Shown here piece after piece: positions 17,760 through 27,162 of a stretch of DNA of 64,000 nucleotides; the stretch's first letter is position 1; every line of letters starts with the position of its first letter. The stretch lies in NCBI RefSeq assembly GCF_000429465.1, contig NZ_AUBX01000010.1, positions 1 to 64,000 of the forward strand, in the 5' to 3' direction. A program made the position numbers and the translations under genes. The stretch is from Algoriphagus vanfongensis DSM 17529 (GTDB taxonomy: Bacteria; Bacteroidota; Bacteroidia; Cytophagales; Cyclobacteriaceae). The notes beneath the pieces were generated by a model. That model did no database searches and was not told the DNA's origin. It saw only the letters and a list, made by a program, of their open reading frames with translations.

Positions 17760-18787
17760 GAGGATGGGTGATTGAGTTGGTCTGCTTCTTTTTCTGTCTC
17801 CTCTTCGGCTTCATTACCATAGGCAGTTTTTACTTCAGAGGCATCTATCCCTATTTCATTCAAATACTTGGTAAACACGGATTGAAAGCCATGTGTGACA
17901 AAAGCCTTTTCGCAACCTGTCGCTTTGATACTGGAAAGCAATCCCTCGAAATCACAGTGATCACTGAGGACAAAACCTTTGTCTGCGTTTCTTCTTCTTT
18001 GATTTCCTCTTACCTGCATCCATCCACTGCAAATAGCTGTACGATAGGGAGTAAACTTCTTCATCCAAGAAGTACCATCAGCTCCCGGTGGAGCTACGAT
18101 TACGGCATTTCTATACTTTTCCTTAGGTAATTCGTTGGAAATACGTATCACTTTCACATGATGCAGCTGGTGAGCCAGCAAGACCTCCTGCATGTTATAG
18201 ATAGCTCCATGCACATAAATCTCATCTGTTACTTGACTGATAGCACCAAGTATTCTCTGCGCTTTTCCAAGGCTATAGGCTAGGAGAACTGATGCTTTGC
18301 CCTCCTGTTTATTCTGCAAAATCCATTGCTGCATATCATTATAAATATGCTGCTGTGGTTTCCATTTGTAGATAGGCAAACCAAAGGTACTTTCCGTAAT
18401 GAATGTATGACATCGGACAGGAGCGAATGCGCCACTGATGCCATCATCTTCCGTTTTATAATCTCCGGAAAAAACATACACTTCCCCCTTATACTCAACT
18501 CTTACTTGGGAAGAGCCGATGACATGGCCTGCAGGATGTAGTGAGACTGTCACCCCATTGATGGTTAATTTTTGATCCCACACTACTGTCTGATAATTGG
18601 CCTCTCCCAATCGGTGCTGCAGAATGGGTTTGGAGTAAGTATGGCACAAATAATTCTTGCTTCCTCCCTTAGCATGATCACTATGTCCATGTGTAATGAT
18701 CGCATGATCCACTGGTCTCCATGGATCAATGTAAAATCCACCTTTTGTACAAAACAGTCCCTTATCTGTAAATTGTATAAGTCCCAT
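17756..18787 (-). CDS. Ligase-associated DNA repair exonuclease (MBL-fold, beta-CASP-like)
   Basis: A 343-residue metallo-beta-lactamase-fold nuclease. The start is set to the ATG at 18787 (MGLIQFTDKGLFC). The metal site HGHSDH is at about 33-38. GHVIGSSQV, FSGDY and a C-terminal SDHCDFEGLL and VTHGF complete the set of SNM1/CPSF-like motifs. This is the exonuclease regularly encoded next to the ATP-dependent ligase, with which it overlaps by four bases here, so the two are co-translated. The predicted role is end processing before ligation. Confidence 0.9.
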   Translation of the reverse strand: MGLIQFTDKGLFCTKGGFYIDPWRPVDHAIITHGHSDHAKGGSKNYLCHTYSKPILQHRLGEANYQTVVWDQKLTINGVTVSLHPAGHVIGSSQVRVEYKGEVYVFSGDYKTEDDGISGAFAPVRCHTFITESTFGLPIYKWKPQQHIYNDMQQWILQNKQEGKASVLLAYSLGKAQRILGAISQVTDEIYVHGAIYNMQEVLLAHQLHHVKVIRISNELPKEKYRNAVIVAPPGADGTSWMKKFTPYRTAICSGWMQVRGNQRRRNADKGFVLSDHCDFEGLLSSIKATGCEKAFVTHGFQSVFTKYLNEIGIDASEVKTAYGNEAEEETEKEADQLNHPSS

Positions 18788-18846
18788 AATACCAATCAAA
18801 TATTCCTATTTTTAACCGCTGAGGTGGATAAAAGTTATAGATACTA

Positions 18847-18873
18847 AAAAGACCGTCGGTTTGACGGTCTTTT
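18847..18873 (-). terminator. Intrinsic terminator of katE
   Basis: AAAAGACCGTC and GACGGTCTTTT form a perfect stem with a 5-nt loop, 24 bp after the katE stop. It is symmetrical, but only katE points into it. Confidence 0.85.
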
Positions 18874-18896
18874 GAAAACCCTCCTAAAACTAGTAG

Positions 18897-20969
18897 TTAA
18901 GGCAATTCTCTTACGGATGGCTCTCTTTTAAAGAAACGCTTAGAGGCGGCTTTGACAAAGGAATCATCAACTTTCACCACTCCTTCGTCAAACTCCACAT
19001 GGGCCTTCTCGAGTAGAGATTTTGATTCTTCCGTATAGCCTATCGCTTTCAGATGTCCAAAAGCATCCATAACCCACTGAACAGCCGCACCCTCTTTTGA
19101 CATCATTTCGGTGCCTTCAGCTGACAGTACTATCGCTACGGCATCAAATAGCTGAGAAGGAGTACCTGCTAACTGCCCATCTGCTTTTATCTTGGATTTG
19201 TCGCTGAGTGTGATCCCATTAATTTTGGTTGACACCAACTGACAATCAGCACCAGCTTTGGTGATGTCCTTTTTTAATTTATCTAGGATTGAGGCATCGG
19301 TTCCATCTGCGATCAAAACACCTACACATCTGCCTTCCAGAGTTTCTTTCATGTTTTTTTGGATGGACAGCGCCGGAGATGGCTTTAGCTCCTGCACTGG
19401 AGCAGCAGTTTTAGATTTTTCCGGCAAGGTCAATCCTAATCCTTTCGCCACCCTAGATGCAAGATCTTCAGACACATGGCGTAGATTAGCCAGCATTCTA
19501 GGTGCGATATGCTCCAGTTCTACTTTGGAAAGTTCGAAGACAATCGCTGATGCAATATGAGCCTGTTCATTCTCGGTTTGTGACTCGTAGAAAAGTTTTG
19601 CCTGACTATAGTGATCAGCAAATGACTCTGGCCTGATTCGTAATTTATCCCCTTGCTCCTCATTCTCTGGCCGACCTCGGAAACTGGTAAATCCAGCCTC
19701 CTTATCTTCTCTTGCGCCCGCTTCTTCACCAGCTTCCGCAAGGCTATTAGGTTCATAATTTGCCCTGCCTTTAGGCACCTGTGTTTGCATCATTCCATCC
19801 CGCTGCATATTGGCAAATGGACATTTAGGAGCATTGATAGGAATTTGATGGAAATTGGTAGTACCCAATCTTGATTTTTGGGTGTCCATGTAGCTGAAAA
19901 GCCTTCCTTGCAAAAGAGGATCATTGGTAAAGTCTATACCCGGAACCACATTCGAAGGAAGGAATGCGACCTGTTCTGTTTCTGCAAAAAAGTTATCAGG
20001 ATTTCTGTCCAATACCATCCGGCCTACGATTCGAACAGGTACAACTTCCTCAGGAATCAATTTGGTAGCATCCAATACATCATAAGGCAATGAATCTGCC
20101 GTCTTCTGGTCAAATAGTTGCATCCCAAGTTCCCATTCAGGATATTTTCCGCTTTCGATTGCCTCATAGAGATCTCTGCGATGATAATCGTTATCCGCTG
20201 CTTGCAATTTGAGTGTTTCATCCCACACGGTAGATTGCAAGCCTAGTTTGGGTTTCCAATGAAATTTTACAAATGTGGATTTGCCTTTGGCATTTACCAA
20301 TCGAAACGTATGTACGCCAAAACCTTCCATCATTCGTAGAGATCGGGGAAGAGCTCTGTCACTCATTGCCCACATCAGCATATGCGTGGATTCTGGCATG
20401 AGTGAAATGAAATCCCAGAAAGTATCATGCGCGCTGGCAGCTTGGGGATAGCCGCTATTCGCTTCCATTTTTACAGCATGGATTAAATCGGGGAATTTAA
20501 TAGCATCCTGAATAAAAAACACCGGAATATTGTTTCCTACCAAATCCCAATTACCCTGCTGTGTATAAAACTTCACCGCAAAACCTCGAACATCCCGAGG
20601 CGTATCCACTGAACCTGCACCTCCAGCTACAGTTGAAAATCTGGCAAATACTGGTGTCTTTTCTCCTTTTCGTTGGAAGATATCTGCCGTCGTGATATCC
20701 GAAAGAGACTCATACAGTTCGAAGTAACCATGAGCTGCCGATCCCCGCGCATGTACTATTCTTTCGGGGATACGTTCGTGATCAAAATGAAAAATCTTTT
20801 CCCTAAGAATAAAATCTTCCAGCAATACGGGTCCTCTCTCTCCAGACTTTAAACTATTCTGATTATCAGAAATTGGTATACCATGATTGGTCGTAAGCTG
20901 AGCATGAGCTTGATCCGCTGATTGATGTGTTTCACCACCTGGGGCTGTTTTTCTTTCAGACTGTTTCAT
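18897..20969 (-). CDS. katE: Large-subunit catalase HPII
   Basis: A 690-residue clade 2 (large-subunit) haem catalase. Catalytic His 73 lies in [12 protein letters not shown], the distal Asn 146 in VGNNIPVFF, and the proximal haem Tyr 360 in [13 protein letters not shown]. The core ends near 500. The extra C-terminal domain (about 535-690; [16 protein letters not shown]) is the flavodoxin/DJ-1-like module typical of HPII. It decomposes H2O2 in the cytoplasm. It is a single gene with its own terminator. The 450-bp upstream region fits a regulated stress gene, but no operator is identified. Confidence 0.95.
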   Translation of the reverse strand: MKQSERKTAPGGETHQSADQAHAQLTTNHGIPISDNQNSLKSGERGPVLLEDFILREKIFHFDHERIPERIVHARGSAAHGYFELYESLSDITTADIFQRKGEKTPVFARFSTVAGGAGSVDTPRDVRGFAVKFYTQQGNWDLVGNNIPVFFIQDAIKFPDLIHAVKMEANSGYPQAASAHDTFWDFISLMPESTHMLMWAMSDRALPRSLRMMEGFGVHTFRLVNAKGKSTFVKFHWKPKLGLQSTVWDETLKLQAADNDYHRRDLYEAIESGKYPEWELGMQLFDQKTADSLPYDVLDATKLIPEEVVPVRIVGRMVLDRNPDNFFAETEQVAFLPSNVVPGIDFTNDPLLQGRLFSYMDTQKSRLGTTNFHQIPINAPKCPFANMQRDGMMQTQVPKGRANYEPNSLAEAGEEAGAREDKEAGFTSFRGRPENEEQGDKLRIRPESFADHYSQAKLFYESQTENEQAHIASAIVFELSKVELEHIAPRMLANLRHVSEDLASRVAKGLGLTLPEKSKTAAPVQELKPSPALSIQKNMKETLEGRCVGVLIADGTDASILDKLKKDITKAGADCQLVSTKINGITLSDKSKIKADGQLAGTPSQLFDAVAIVLSAEGTEMMSKEGAAVQWVMDAFGHLKAIGYTEESKSLLEKAHVEFDEGVVKVDDSFVKAASKRFFKREPSVRELP

Positions 20970-21419
20970 TTGTAAGTTTGGTTATGTGTGGTAATTTTTA
21001 TGATTTCTTGGCTGAGGTCCTTGAATATTCCTGCTGATTTCCCCTATTCGAATAGGGAAGCCAGACATGAAACTTAATTCCGGCCTCAATCCTCATCCAT
21101 TTATATTTCAGATTGAAGACGAGTCCTTATTCTATAGGACACAAGACTGTCACTTTTGAGAGTGCTGAAATCTAAACCAAAAGTCTGCCATGCCTGAAAT
21201 GCTGATCAGTCCCATTTTTTTAAAAAATTCCTGTGGAAATTATTCCGATATCTGTAGCCAAAATTCACAGAAGGTAAAGACACTCTAAGAGTCCTGATAG
21301 TCTGCTGATCTTTTCAAAGCGTAGAATTTAAAATGCGTCAGCTGTCCGAAAGCCACTAGGCTATTCTAAGAAAATCTATTCGTAGACTGACTAAAAAATC
21401 AAGATTCTCTAGAGATATA
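20970..21419. other. Intergenic region upstream of katE
   Basis: About 450 bp with no coding potential on either strand. It contains the katE promoter on the minus strand and the 3' flank of the PD40 lipoprotein. No regulator site is recognisable. Confidence 0.4.
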
Positions 21420-22298
21420 TTATCTAGGTTTAAAAACTGCTATCTCATCCCTAAACTCACTTGTAATCACAGGCATCAAAACCTCACCATCAAGTGAGAT
21501 AAAGTATATATCTGAATTCTTTTCAATTGTTTTTGTAAAAGCTATCCATTTCCCGTCGGGGGACCAGCGAGGCCAGCGATTATCATCTATTCCCTTGGTC
21601 AGATTAATCAGATCCGAACCATCAGAGTTCATCAGCATAATATCGCATATTCCATTGTCGCAGTGATGGAAAGCTACAAATTCGCCATTTGGAGAATATT
21701 CCGGCAGCGCATTGAACCCTTTTAGATCTGTTAGTTTGTTCAGATTAAAATTTGAAGTGGTTATTTCAAAAATCTCTGCTATTCCTGAGTGATTGACGGA
21801 GTCTCCCGCTTGTATCTGAATGCTTGCTATGATTGATTTTTCATTAGTTGAAAATTTCGCTCCAGATTCATAAAATTCATTGCGAGTCAAACGCGTTTTC
21901 ATTCCCGTCTCCAAATCATACAGATAGAGTTCACCCTTTGGGTGATCTTCCGTGGTAGATATGATAAGTACTCTAGCGTCTTTGGATACATCACTGACGG
22001 ATAAAACGGTAGAATCACTTAAAATAGTAGCAACGGTTTTTGTTTTCAGATTGACACGTTTGACCTTTCTCCCATCCTTTTCATAGCTAGTATAGTATAT
22101 TTCTCTTCCATCCTTAGTCCACGTCATATTGTATTCAGTACTCGGTGAATTCGTCAAATTGACCACGTCATCATGATCAGTTTTAGTCAAATAAATATCC
22201 AACGCATCATCTCGATCAGAAGCAAATGCCAGGTAATATCCTTTACTGTTACACCCTACGAGGCTTACAAGAGTTATGAGACCAATCAGATATCGCAT
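21420..22298 (-). CDS. PD40/TolB-like beta-propeller lipoprotein
   Basis: A 292-residue lipoprotein with lipobox SLVGC (Cys 16). Repeated propeller blades with the PD40 signature are clear: LAFASDRDDALDIYL, NMTWTKDGREIYYTS, PEYSPNGEFVAFH and PRWSPDGKWIAFTK, each beginning at a strand that ends in G(K/R/E). Such TolB-like propellers are usually scaffolds or sensors in the periplasm or outer membrane. No catalytic domain is attached. It is convergent with no partner and its function is unknown. Confidence 0.8.
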   Translation of the reverse strand: MRYLIGLITLVSLVGCNSKGYYLAFASDRDDALDIYLTKTDHDDVVNLTNSPSTEYNMTWTKDGREIYYTSYEKDGRKVKRVNLKTKTVATILSDSTVLSVSDVSKDARVLIISTTEDHPKGELYLYDLETGMKTRLTRNEFYESGAKFSTNEKSIIASIQIQAGDSVNHSGIAEIFEITTSNFNLNKLTDLKGFNALPEYSPNGEFVAFHHCDNGICDIMLMNSDGSDLINLTKGIDDNRWPRWSPDGKWIAFTKTIEKNSDIYFISLDGEVLMPVITSEFRDEIAVFKPR

Positions 22299-22753
22299 GA
22301 TGAATGTGGGATTGGGTTTTGGATTGTAAAACTATCTAGAGATGAAAATACTCTTTGTAATTTAACAATAACCTGTCAAAGAGACATCTCTTAATGCAAG
22401 GGCTTAAGAACTTGCCGATGATGGCTTATAATTTCTTTTAGCCAAAAAAAGTGTAAAAAGTTGCTTTCCACTCCAACTCATTTTTTATACCGATGCCAGA
22501 GCAGCAATCAATCTCACCTTTCACCAACTCTAGACACATCCTTCGTCAATTTCACTGAGATCTTTAAGGGGAATAAAGCCCCATTCTTAGAGACCTATCA
22601 CCCGATCAATTGAAACCCCATTATGGGTGATACAAGCTAGGCTAAATACTCAGCTCCCCTTAATGCAACTTTAGTGCAAAAAATTGATGAGCGGAATTGA
22701 ATTAATGAAATAGTCTAGCTATAATCGCAACATTATTGCACAATCAAAAATCC
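22299..22753. other. Divergent intergenic region upstream of the AztD-like gene
   Basis: About 455 bp. An 8-bp inverted repeat TATCACCC/GGGTGATA (22596-22603 with 22625-22632) is visible. A putative Zur-type box lies immediately before the next gene. A TTG at 22697 and TATAATCG at 22720-22727 are a weak match to the Bacteroidota -33/-7 promoter. No other gene is seen. Confidence 0.4.
22726..22741. promoter_or_regulatory. Putative Zur-type operator (GCAA-N5-TTGC)
   Basis: CGCAACATTATTGCAC contains GCAA-N5-TTGC, the same palindrome found twice between the zinc-associated operons at 26580-26634. It ends 12 bp before the AztD-like ATG and overlaps the possible -7 element, a repressor-like position. 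Assigning it to Zur is inference from the genes it precedes. Confidence 0.6.
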
Positions 22754-23962
22754 ATGAAAAAAAACCTACTTAGAAAACTCATTTTTCCAGTTGCGATCTT
22801 GGCATTGGCCTCCTGTAACGACGACGATGAAATTTTGCCACAACCATCCGAAAATGAATTCGAATACATTCGAATCTTAGTCAATGATGAGCTTACCACA
22901 GAGCTATCGCTGGTCGATCCTGTGGAACTCAGCTCGCAATCATTTCAAGCCCTCTTCCCCAAATCTGCCTTGTATGGTACTCAGGCTGGTAGATATGCGG
23001 GCTTGGTGAACCGCGCAGATAACAATGTTCAGTTCTTCGACAGCGGATTTGAATCACATGGTGATCATGCCGACGTGATGGGAGGACCAAGATTTGGCTC
23101 CCTGGTCGGTGAAGGCAATCTTCCTACACACTTCAAAAGCAAGGGTGACGAAATCCTAACGTTCAACGACGGTGATGGGACATTGAGCTCTGCCAAGGAA
23201 TCAGACATCCACACTTCAGGTGCCAAAATGAAGACCATCAACACTGGAAATGTTGCCCACCATGGTGCTATGGCGAAATTTGACAACGGGTCGTATGCTA
23301 TTACAGAGAAAGATGGATCGGCTGCCAATACTCTTCCCGAAAGAGTCAAAATAATCGATGCTTCAGGTACGACACTTTTTGCCTCCACGATACAGACCCA
23401 AGGTATCCATGGCAATGCCGGTGATGGAAAAGTAGCCCTATTTGGTTCAATAGATGGTGTTTTGATGGTGGAGCCTTCCGGCCAACAGTCGCTCATCCCT
23501 CACCCTGCCAGCTTCGGAACAGCTTGGCTTGGTTCTATTTATGAAACAAACATCACAAACAAATTTGTGGGCTATACTGGATCCATGGGCGCCTACATGA
23601 TCGACGTAGTCAGCAAGTCAATAACTCCAATCGTAGAAAGCTCAGACCTAATCCAAGTGAAAATCGACTACGCAGGCAATAATCTCATTGCACTGTTTCA
23701 TAGTGGTGAGGTGAGAATCTACGACCTGACAACAAATACAACAACCAAAAGTGGCTCTATTTTGGAAAGTGTAGCGAAAGACGAAACTCAAAAACCCCAG
23801 ATCGAAGCCACTAGCAAATACCTTTATATCACGCAGCCGAAAACCGGAGAATTGTGGAAAGTAAGCATCAGTGACTTCACCAAAATAGAAAAGATCCAAG
23901 TTTCCAGCACACCATATCGAATGACGATTTTGGGTGTGGAGACCGATGAAGGTCATGATTAA
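22754..23962 (+). CDS. AztD-like zinc metallochaperone lipoprotein (beta-propeller)
   Basis: A 402-residue lipoprotein if started at ATG 22754 (MKKNLLRKLIFPVAILALASC, Cys 21), followed by an acidic DDDDE linker. The mature part is a beta-propeller. Its His/Asp motifs match AztD, the periplasmic zinc chaperone of the AztABCD system: DSGFESHGDHADVM, LPTHFKSKGDEILTFNDGDG, VAHHGAMAKF and QGIHGNAGDGKVALFG. The lipid anchor differs from the soluble proteobacterial proteins. No AztABC importer is adjacent, so it may hand zinc to another system. The upstream palindrome fits zinc-responsive control. I am fairly sure of the family and less sure of its partner. Confidence 0.7.
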   Translation: MKKNLLRKLIFPVAILALASCNDDDEILPQPSENEFEYIRILVNDELTTELSLVDPVELSSQSFQALFPKSALYGTQAGRYAGLVNRADNNVQFFDSGFESHGDHADVMGGPRFGSLVGEGNLPTHFKSKGDEILTFNDGDGTLSSAKESDIHTSGAKMKTINTGNVAHHGAMAKFDNGSYAITEKDGSAANTLPERVKIIDASGTTLFASTIQTQGIHGNAGDGKVALFGSIDGVLMVEPSGQQSLIPHPASFGTAWLGSIYETNITNKFVGYTGSMGAYMIDVVSKSITPIVESSDLIQVKIDYAGNNLIALFHSGEVRIYDLTTNTTTKSGSILESVAKDETQKPQIEATSKYLYITQPKTGELWKVSISDFTKIEKIQVSSTPYRMTILGVETDEGHD

Positions 23963-24023
23963 GATTTATGGTTCGGTATCAGGAAAAAGTTAACCCAGTT
24001 TCCTTGGCCTAGAATTTCTACTA

Positions 24024-24056
24024 CAAAATGCCCCGTCACTGTGACGGGGCATTTTG
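24024..24056. terminator. Bidirectional terminator after the AztD-like gene
   Basis: CAAAATGCCCCGTCA and TGACGGGGCATTTTG form a perfect 15-bp stem with a 3-nt loop, between convergent genes. Confidence 0.9.
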
Positions 24057-24169
24057 CTTTTGAGGCTTACATTGTCTTGATGAGATAGAACTCTTTGGTG
24101 ATGGGAAATAAAAGAAAGGAAACTGATTTGGAGAAAATCAATCAGATAAATTGGCACACTAACTATCCC

Positions 24170-24604
24170 TCACTTATACACAGTTGCATTTTCCAGAATA
24201 TAGTTGCACTGGTAGATATCCACCGCATTGAGTTTGAACCTTCCTCGAAATGTCAAAACTTCATCCATTTTGAACTTGGGATGATCTCGGGGAACTTTCA
24301 ATTCTATGATCGATTCTGGCCCAGCTCCACCACAGAAGAAACAAGCTGAAAAAGGATTGGCAGAAAGAATAAATATATCCTTATCAGGGTCTATTTCCAG
24401 GAGGTATCCTTTGATGATGACTTCCTTGTTGTTTAGCGCCAAGACCGATAGACCAAACTCAGGAAAGAAGTAATACGCTTTGACTTCTTCACTGTACTTA
24501 TCAATGAATTTCACATCCGAAAGTGTGTCCCATGTAATTCGTGTTTGCGAAAACGAAGAAATGGAAAGACTGCACAGGAAAACTAATAAACTAACTCTAA
24601 GCAT
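24170..24604 (-). CDS. Secreted CFFC-motif protein, last gene of the zinc ABC operon
   Basis: A 144-residue protein with an Sec signal (MLRVSLLVFLCSLSISSFSQ). The mature part has a conserved-looking SACFFCGGAGPES block (about 87-99) that could bind metal or a cofactor, preceded by NKEVIIKGYLLEI. The start overlaps the permease gene by 8 nt, so it belongs to the same operon. In proteobacterial zinc-regulated MacB-like operons (V. cholerae Zrg, P. aeruginosa PA4063-PA4066) a small periplasmic DUF3299 protein holds the equivalent position; calling this its counterpart is inference. The biochemical function is unknown. Confidence 0.65.
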   Translation of the reverse strand: MLRVSLLVFLCSLSISSFSQTRITWDTLSDVKFIDKYSEEVKAYYFFPEFGLSVLALNNKEVIIKGYLLEIDPDKDIFILSANPFSACFFCGGAGPESIIELKVPRDHPKFKMDEVLTFRGRFKLNAVDIYQCNYILENATVYK

Positions 24605-25871
24605 TGGATAGACTTTTTGAAATATCGATTTTATAAACCGTGACAGCGGGGATCAAAGCTGAAAAGAACCCAATCAATAGTGTAATCACGAGTAATATCC
24701 CTTCTTCGGGGATCAGTCCAGCTTCGAGGAAATTGTAGTGATATTCAGACTTTACAAAAACAGAAATCAACAGCAAACCCACTCTGCTAAGGACAAAGCC
24801 CAACACAAATCCAAAAAATGAAATCACGAGCCCTTCCTGAAAGATCATTGCCAGCAATTGCCTTCTAGAAGCTCCATAGGTTCGGAGCAGAGCCATTTCA
24901 TATGTACGCTCCCGCAGACTGAGATACAAACTGATAAAGACACTGATACCTGAGACCAAGATGACGATCATGGCTACGATGTTCATGGTCGTAGTGGCTA
25001 TTCCCATCAGGGAAAAAAGTTTGCTCAGTTCATAGTTTGGAAGGGCTGCCTGCATATTGGTATTCTCGTTGACCATACGTGGAAGCTGAACCAGGCCTAG
25101 TGGATTTTTGAACTTGATCAAAAGAGCTGTAATCTCTCGATTATCTTCCTCATACCTGTGCCCTTCTCCCTCGGCATGCTCATAAGCTTCATGTTCATGT
25201 TCGTGTTCGTGAACCTCTCCTTCTTCGTACTCATGCTCTTCCTCTTCATGGGCGTGGGTATCGTGGATATCCCAGACGCTTTGAATATTGGACAAAATCA
25301 GCTGGTCAACCACAGATCCCGAAGCTTTGAAAATTCCAACCACAGTATAATCCTGTCCCTCATGGACATGCCCGCCGTCACTTAAGCCATGGGATCCCTG
25401 AAACTGATCCCCCAACTTCAAACCTGTCTTCTTGGCTACCGCCGCACCGATAGTCACTTCCATAGACTTGGACCAAATGCTTCCCTCTGCCAATTTCATC
25501 TGAAAATTCTCGGGATAGCGTTCATCAGTCCCCACAATGCGAAAGCCATTGTAAGAATCCCCATAGGAAAGCGGGATACCATAGTCAATCAGTCGGTTTC
25601 TGAGTAGCTTATTTGCTTCAGAAAGTTTAATATTCCCAGTAGGCACATCTACCTGAAATACAGCAGATAGAATCAATTGAAGCGGACTGCCCTTTGCTCC
25701 CACTACCATATCAATCCCTCGAACGTTAGCGCTCATCTGATCTTTTAGATGTTTATCCATCTGTAGCATGAGAGAGATCAAACCCACCCCCAAGGATAAC
25801 AACAGCAAACTCAAGCCAGTAGAAAGTGGCTTAGACAGTATATTTTTGAAACTCAACTTGAAAATAGTCAT
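24597..25871 (-). CDS. MacB/FtsX-type ABC permease with His-rich loop
   Basis: A 424-residue permease with one N-terminal transmembrane helix (about 12-35), a MacB-like periplasmic domain (about 40-280) and three C-terminal helices (FtsX domain, about 290-420, ending in a Pro-Ala-Val segment). The periplasmic domain contains a loop at about 203-239 with ten His residues among Glu, plus HGLSDGGHVH near 161-170, a strong sign of zinc or other divalent metal binding. It sits between the ATPase (5-nt gap) and the CFFC protein. With them it resembles the zinc-regulated Zrg/PA4063-66 ABC systems. Whether it transports zinc directly is not known. Confidence 0.8.
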   Translation of the reverse strand: MTIFKLSFKNILSKPLSTGLSLLLLSLGVGLISLMLQMDKHLKDQMSANVRGIDMVVGAKGSPLQLILSAVFQVDVPTGNIKLSEANKLLRNRLIDYGIPLSYGDSYNGFRIVGTDERYPENFQMKLAEGSIWSKSMEVTIGAAVAKKTGLKLGDQFQGSHGLSDGGHVHEGQDYTVVGIFKASGSVVDQLILSNIQSVWDIHDTHAHEEEEHEYEEGEVHEHEHEHEAYEHAEGEGHRYEEDNREITALLIKFKNPLGLVQLPRMVNENTNMQAALPNYELSKLFSLMGIATTTMNIVAMIVILVSGISVFISLYLSLRERTYEMALLRTYGASRRQLLAMIFQEGLVISFFGFVLGFVLSRVGLLLISVFVKSEYHYNFLEAGLIPEEGILLVITLLIGFFSALIPAVTVYKIDISKSLSNA

Positions 25872-25876
25872 GAATC

Positions 25877-26539
25877 TCAGGGTAAGTTGTTCGTTTGATT
25901 GGTGGATGCCAGCTTGATTGAATTCTCAAACTCAGTTTTCAATCGCTGATCATGCGTGATGATCATCAGACTACATTTATTCTTTTTAGTCTGATTCTTC
26001 AGGAGCTCAATCACTCTTCTGCAGTTTTTATCATCCAGGGCAGAAGTTGGCTCATCAGCAAGAATAAGCTTAGGCTGATTGATCACTGCCAAGGCAATAC
26101 CAGCCCGCTGCTGCTCCCCTTGGGACAAATACTGAGGTTTGGTATTCATTTTACCCAACAACCCTAAATCATCCAAAACCAACTTGATACGATGGCCATC
26201 TTTGGCTCTATTTCCCAGGTATTGGATCAGCTCCAAATTTTCTCTGAGAGTCAGTGATTGGATGAAATAGGGCTTTTGAAAAATGATCCCAATGTGAGCA
26301 CCACGAAAACGGTCTAGGTCCTTCCCTTCCAGTTGCATGATGTCCGTTCTATCAATTTCTATTGAGCCAGACTTTGGTTTTAAGAGTCCAGCAGTCAAGT
26401 GAAGTAGTGTCGTCTTACCTATGCCCGAATCGCCTAAGACTAGTAGGTTCGTTCCTTCAGGCAGGTTTATATCCGGAAAATGAAATTGATTGGACTTATC
26501 GTACTCGAAAGTAACTGCGCGTGAAATCAACATAATCAT
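25877..26539 (-). CDS. ABC transporter ATP-binding protein (LolD/MacB-like)
   Basis: A 220-residue ATPase starting at ATG 26539 (MIMLISRAVTFEYD); longer starts would run into the putative Zur box. Walker A is GDSGIGKTTLL, the signature region is LSQGEQQRAGIALA, and Walker B is LILADEPTSALD followed by the switch His in IITHD. The domain is complete, of the short LolD type that partners with MacB/FtsX permeases such as its downstream neighbour. It is first gene of a three-gene minus-strand operon preceded by two zinc-type palindromes. Confidence 0.88.
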   Translation of the reverse strand: MIMLISRAVTFEYDKSNQFHFPDINLPEGTNLLVLGDSGIGKTTLLHLTAGLLKPKSGSIEIDRTDIMQLEGKDLDRFRGAHIGIIFQKPYFIQSLTLRENLELIQYLGNRAKDGHRIKLVLDDLGLLGKMNTKPQYLSQGEQQRAGIALAVINQPKLILADEPTSALDDKNCRRVIELLKNQTKKNKCSLMIITHDQRLKTEFENSIKLASTNQTNNLP

Positions 26540-26579
26540 CGATTTAGAAAGCACAAACCTAAGAATAGCGCTCTTTATT

Positions 26580-26594
26580 TGCAATAATGTTGCA
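26580..26594. promoter_or_regulatory. Putative Zur-type operator 1 in the divergent zinc promoter region
   Basis: TGCAATAATGTTGCA is a TGCAA-N5-TTGCA palindrome. It overlaps the -33 TTG of the plus-strand promoter and lies 40 bp before the start of the ABC operon on the minus strand. Confidence 0.65.
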
Positions 26595-26620
26595 TATAAT
26601 ATTTAGCAATTATAAATTTG
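26590..26620 (+). promoter_or_regulatory. Bacteroidota-type promoter for the MerC/CobW operon
   Basis: TTG at 26590-26592 and TAAATTTG at 26613-26620 match the Bacteroidota -33 TTG and -7 TAnnTTTG consensus exactly with a 20-nt spacer. The predicted transcript start is about 20 bp before the ATG at 26650. Both palindromes overlap this promoter. Confidence 0.6.
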
Positions 26621-26634
26621 CAACAGTATTGCAA
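26618..26634. promoter_or_regulatory. Putative Zur-type operator 2
   Basis: TTGCAA-CAGTA-TTGCAA has the same GCAA-N5-TTGC core as the other two boxes. It overlaps the TTTG of the -7 element and ends 15 bp before the start codon of the MerC-like gene. Confidence 0.65.
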
Positions 26635-26649
26635 TAAACTCTGTTTTTA

Positions 26650-27162
26650 ATGAAAAGCCACTCTTTGGGAATCAATTTGGATTGGATCGGTATCAGCGCA
26701 TCAGTAGCATGTGCCATTCATTGCTTGGCCCTACCCTTTTTGATTTCGGCCTTACCGCTTCTTGGTTTGGAAGTTTTAGCCAATCATTGGATCGAATATT
26801 CAGTGATAATCCTGAGTTTACTTCTGGCAGTAGTTGCCCTCTCCCATGGCTTCACAAGACACCATCAGAGATTTCTCCCGATCCTATTGGTCATTCTTGG
26901 CTTCAGTATCATTCTGATAGGACTCACCTGGGGACATGATCATGCATATGGCTTGATTGAGACTGCCGGGCCATTTCTCATTGGCCATTTGCAAGAAAAA
27001 CACAATTCTCTGGAACATTTCATCACCCCGATAGGAGCACTGATTGTAGCCTTGGCTCACTATGTCAATTGGTATTTTATCAAAAATCAAAAACAGGCTG
27101 CCTCTTGCCTGAAACCAAAAACCTATAACACATGCATAACAAAATCCCAGTCACCGTACTGA
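26650..27162 (+). CDS. MerC-like membrane protein
   Basis: A 170-residue membrane protein with four hydrophobic helices. Helix 1 carries the metal-type CAIHC pair ([15 protein letters not shown]), as in the MerC family, and further His residues occur between helices ([18 protein letters not shown]). MerC proteins move mercury in resistance operons. In Bacteroidota, members next to CobW GTPases are more plausibly part of zinc handling, which is supported by the operators upstream. Its 3' end overlaps the start of the GTPase gene by 31 nt in another frame, suggesting coupled translation. Confidence 0.8.
   Translation: MKSHSLGINLDWIGISASVACAIHCLALPFLISALPLLGLEVLANHWIEYSVIILSLLLAVVALSHGFTRHHQRFLPILLVILGFSIILIGLTWGHDHAYGLIETAGPFLIGHLQEKHNSLEHFITPIGALIVALAHYVNWYFIKNQKQAASCLKPKTYNTCITKSQSPY

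Noticed and set aside
25150-25260. Repetitive CATGTTC/CGTGTTC tract resembling a microsatellite
   Set aside because: It is coding sequence for the His/Glu-rich loop of the ABC permease, in frame with the flanking domain.
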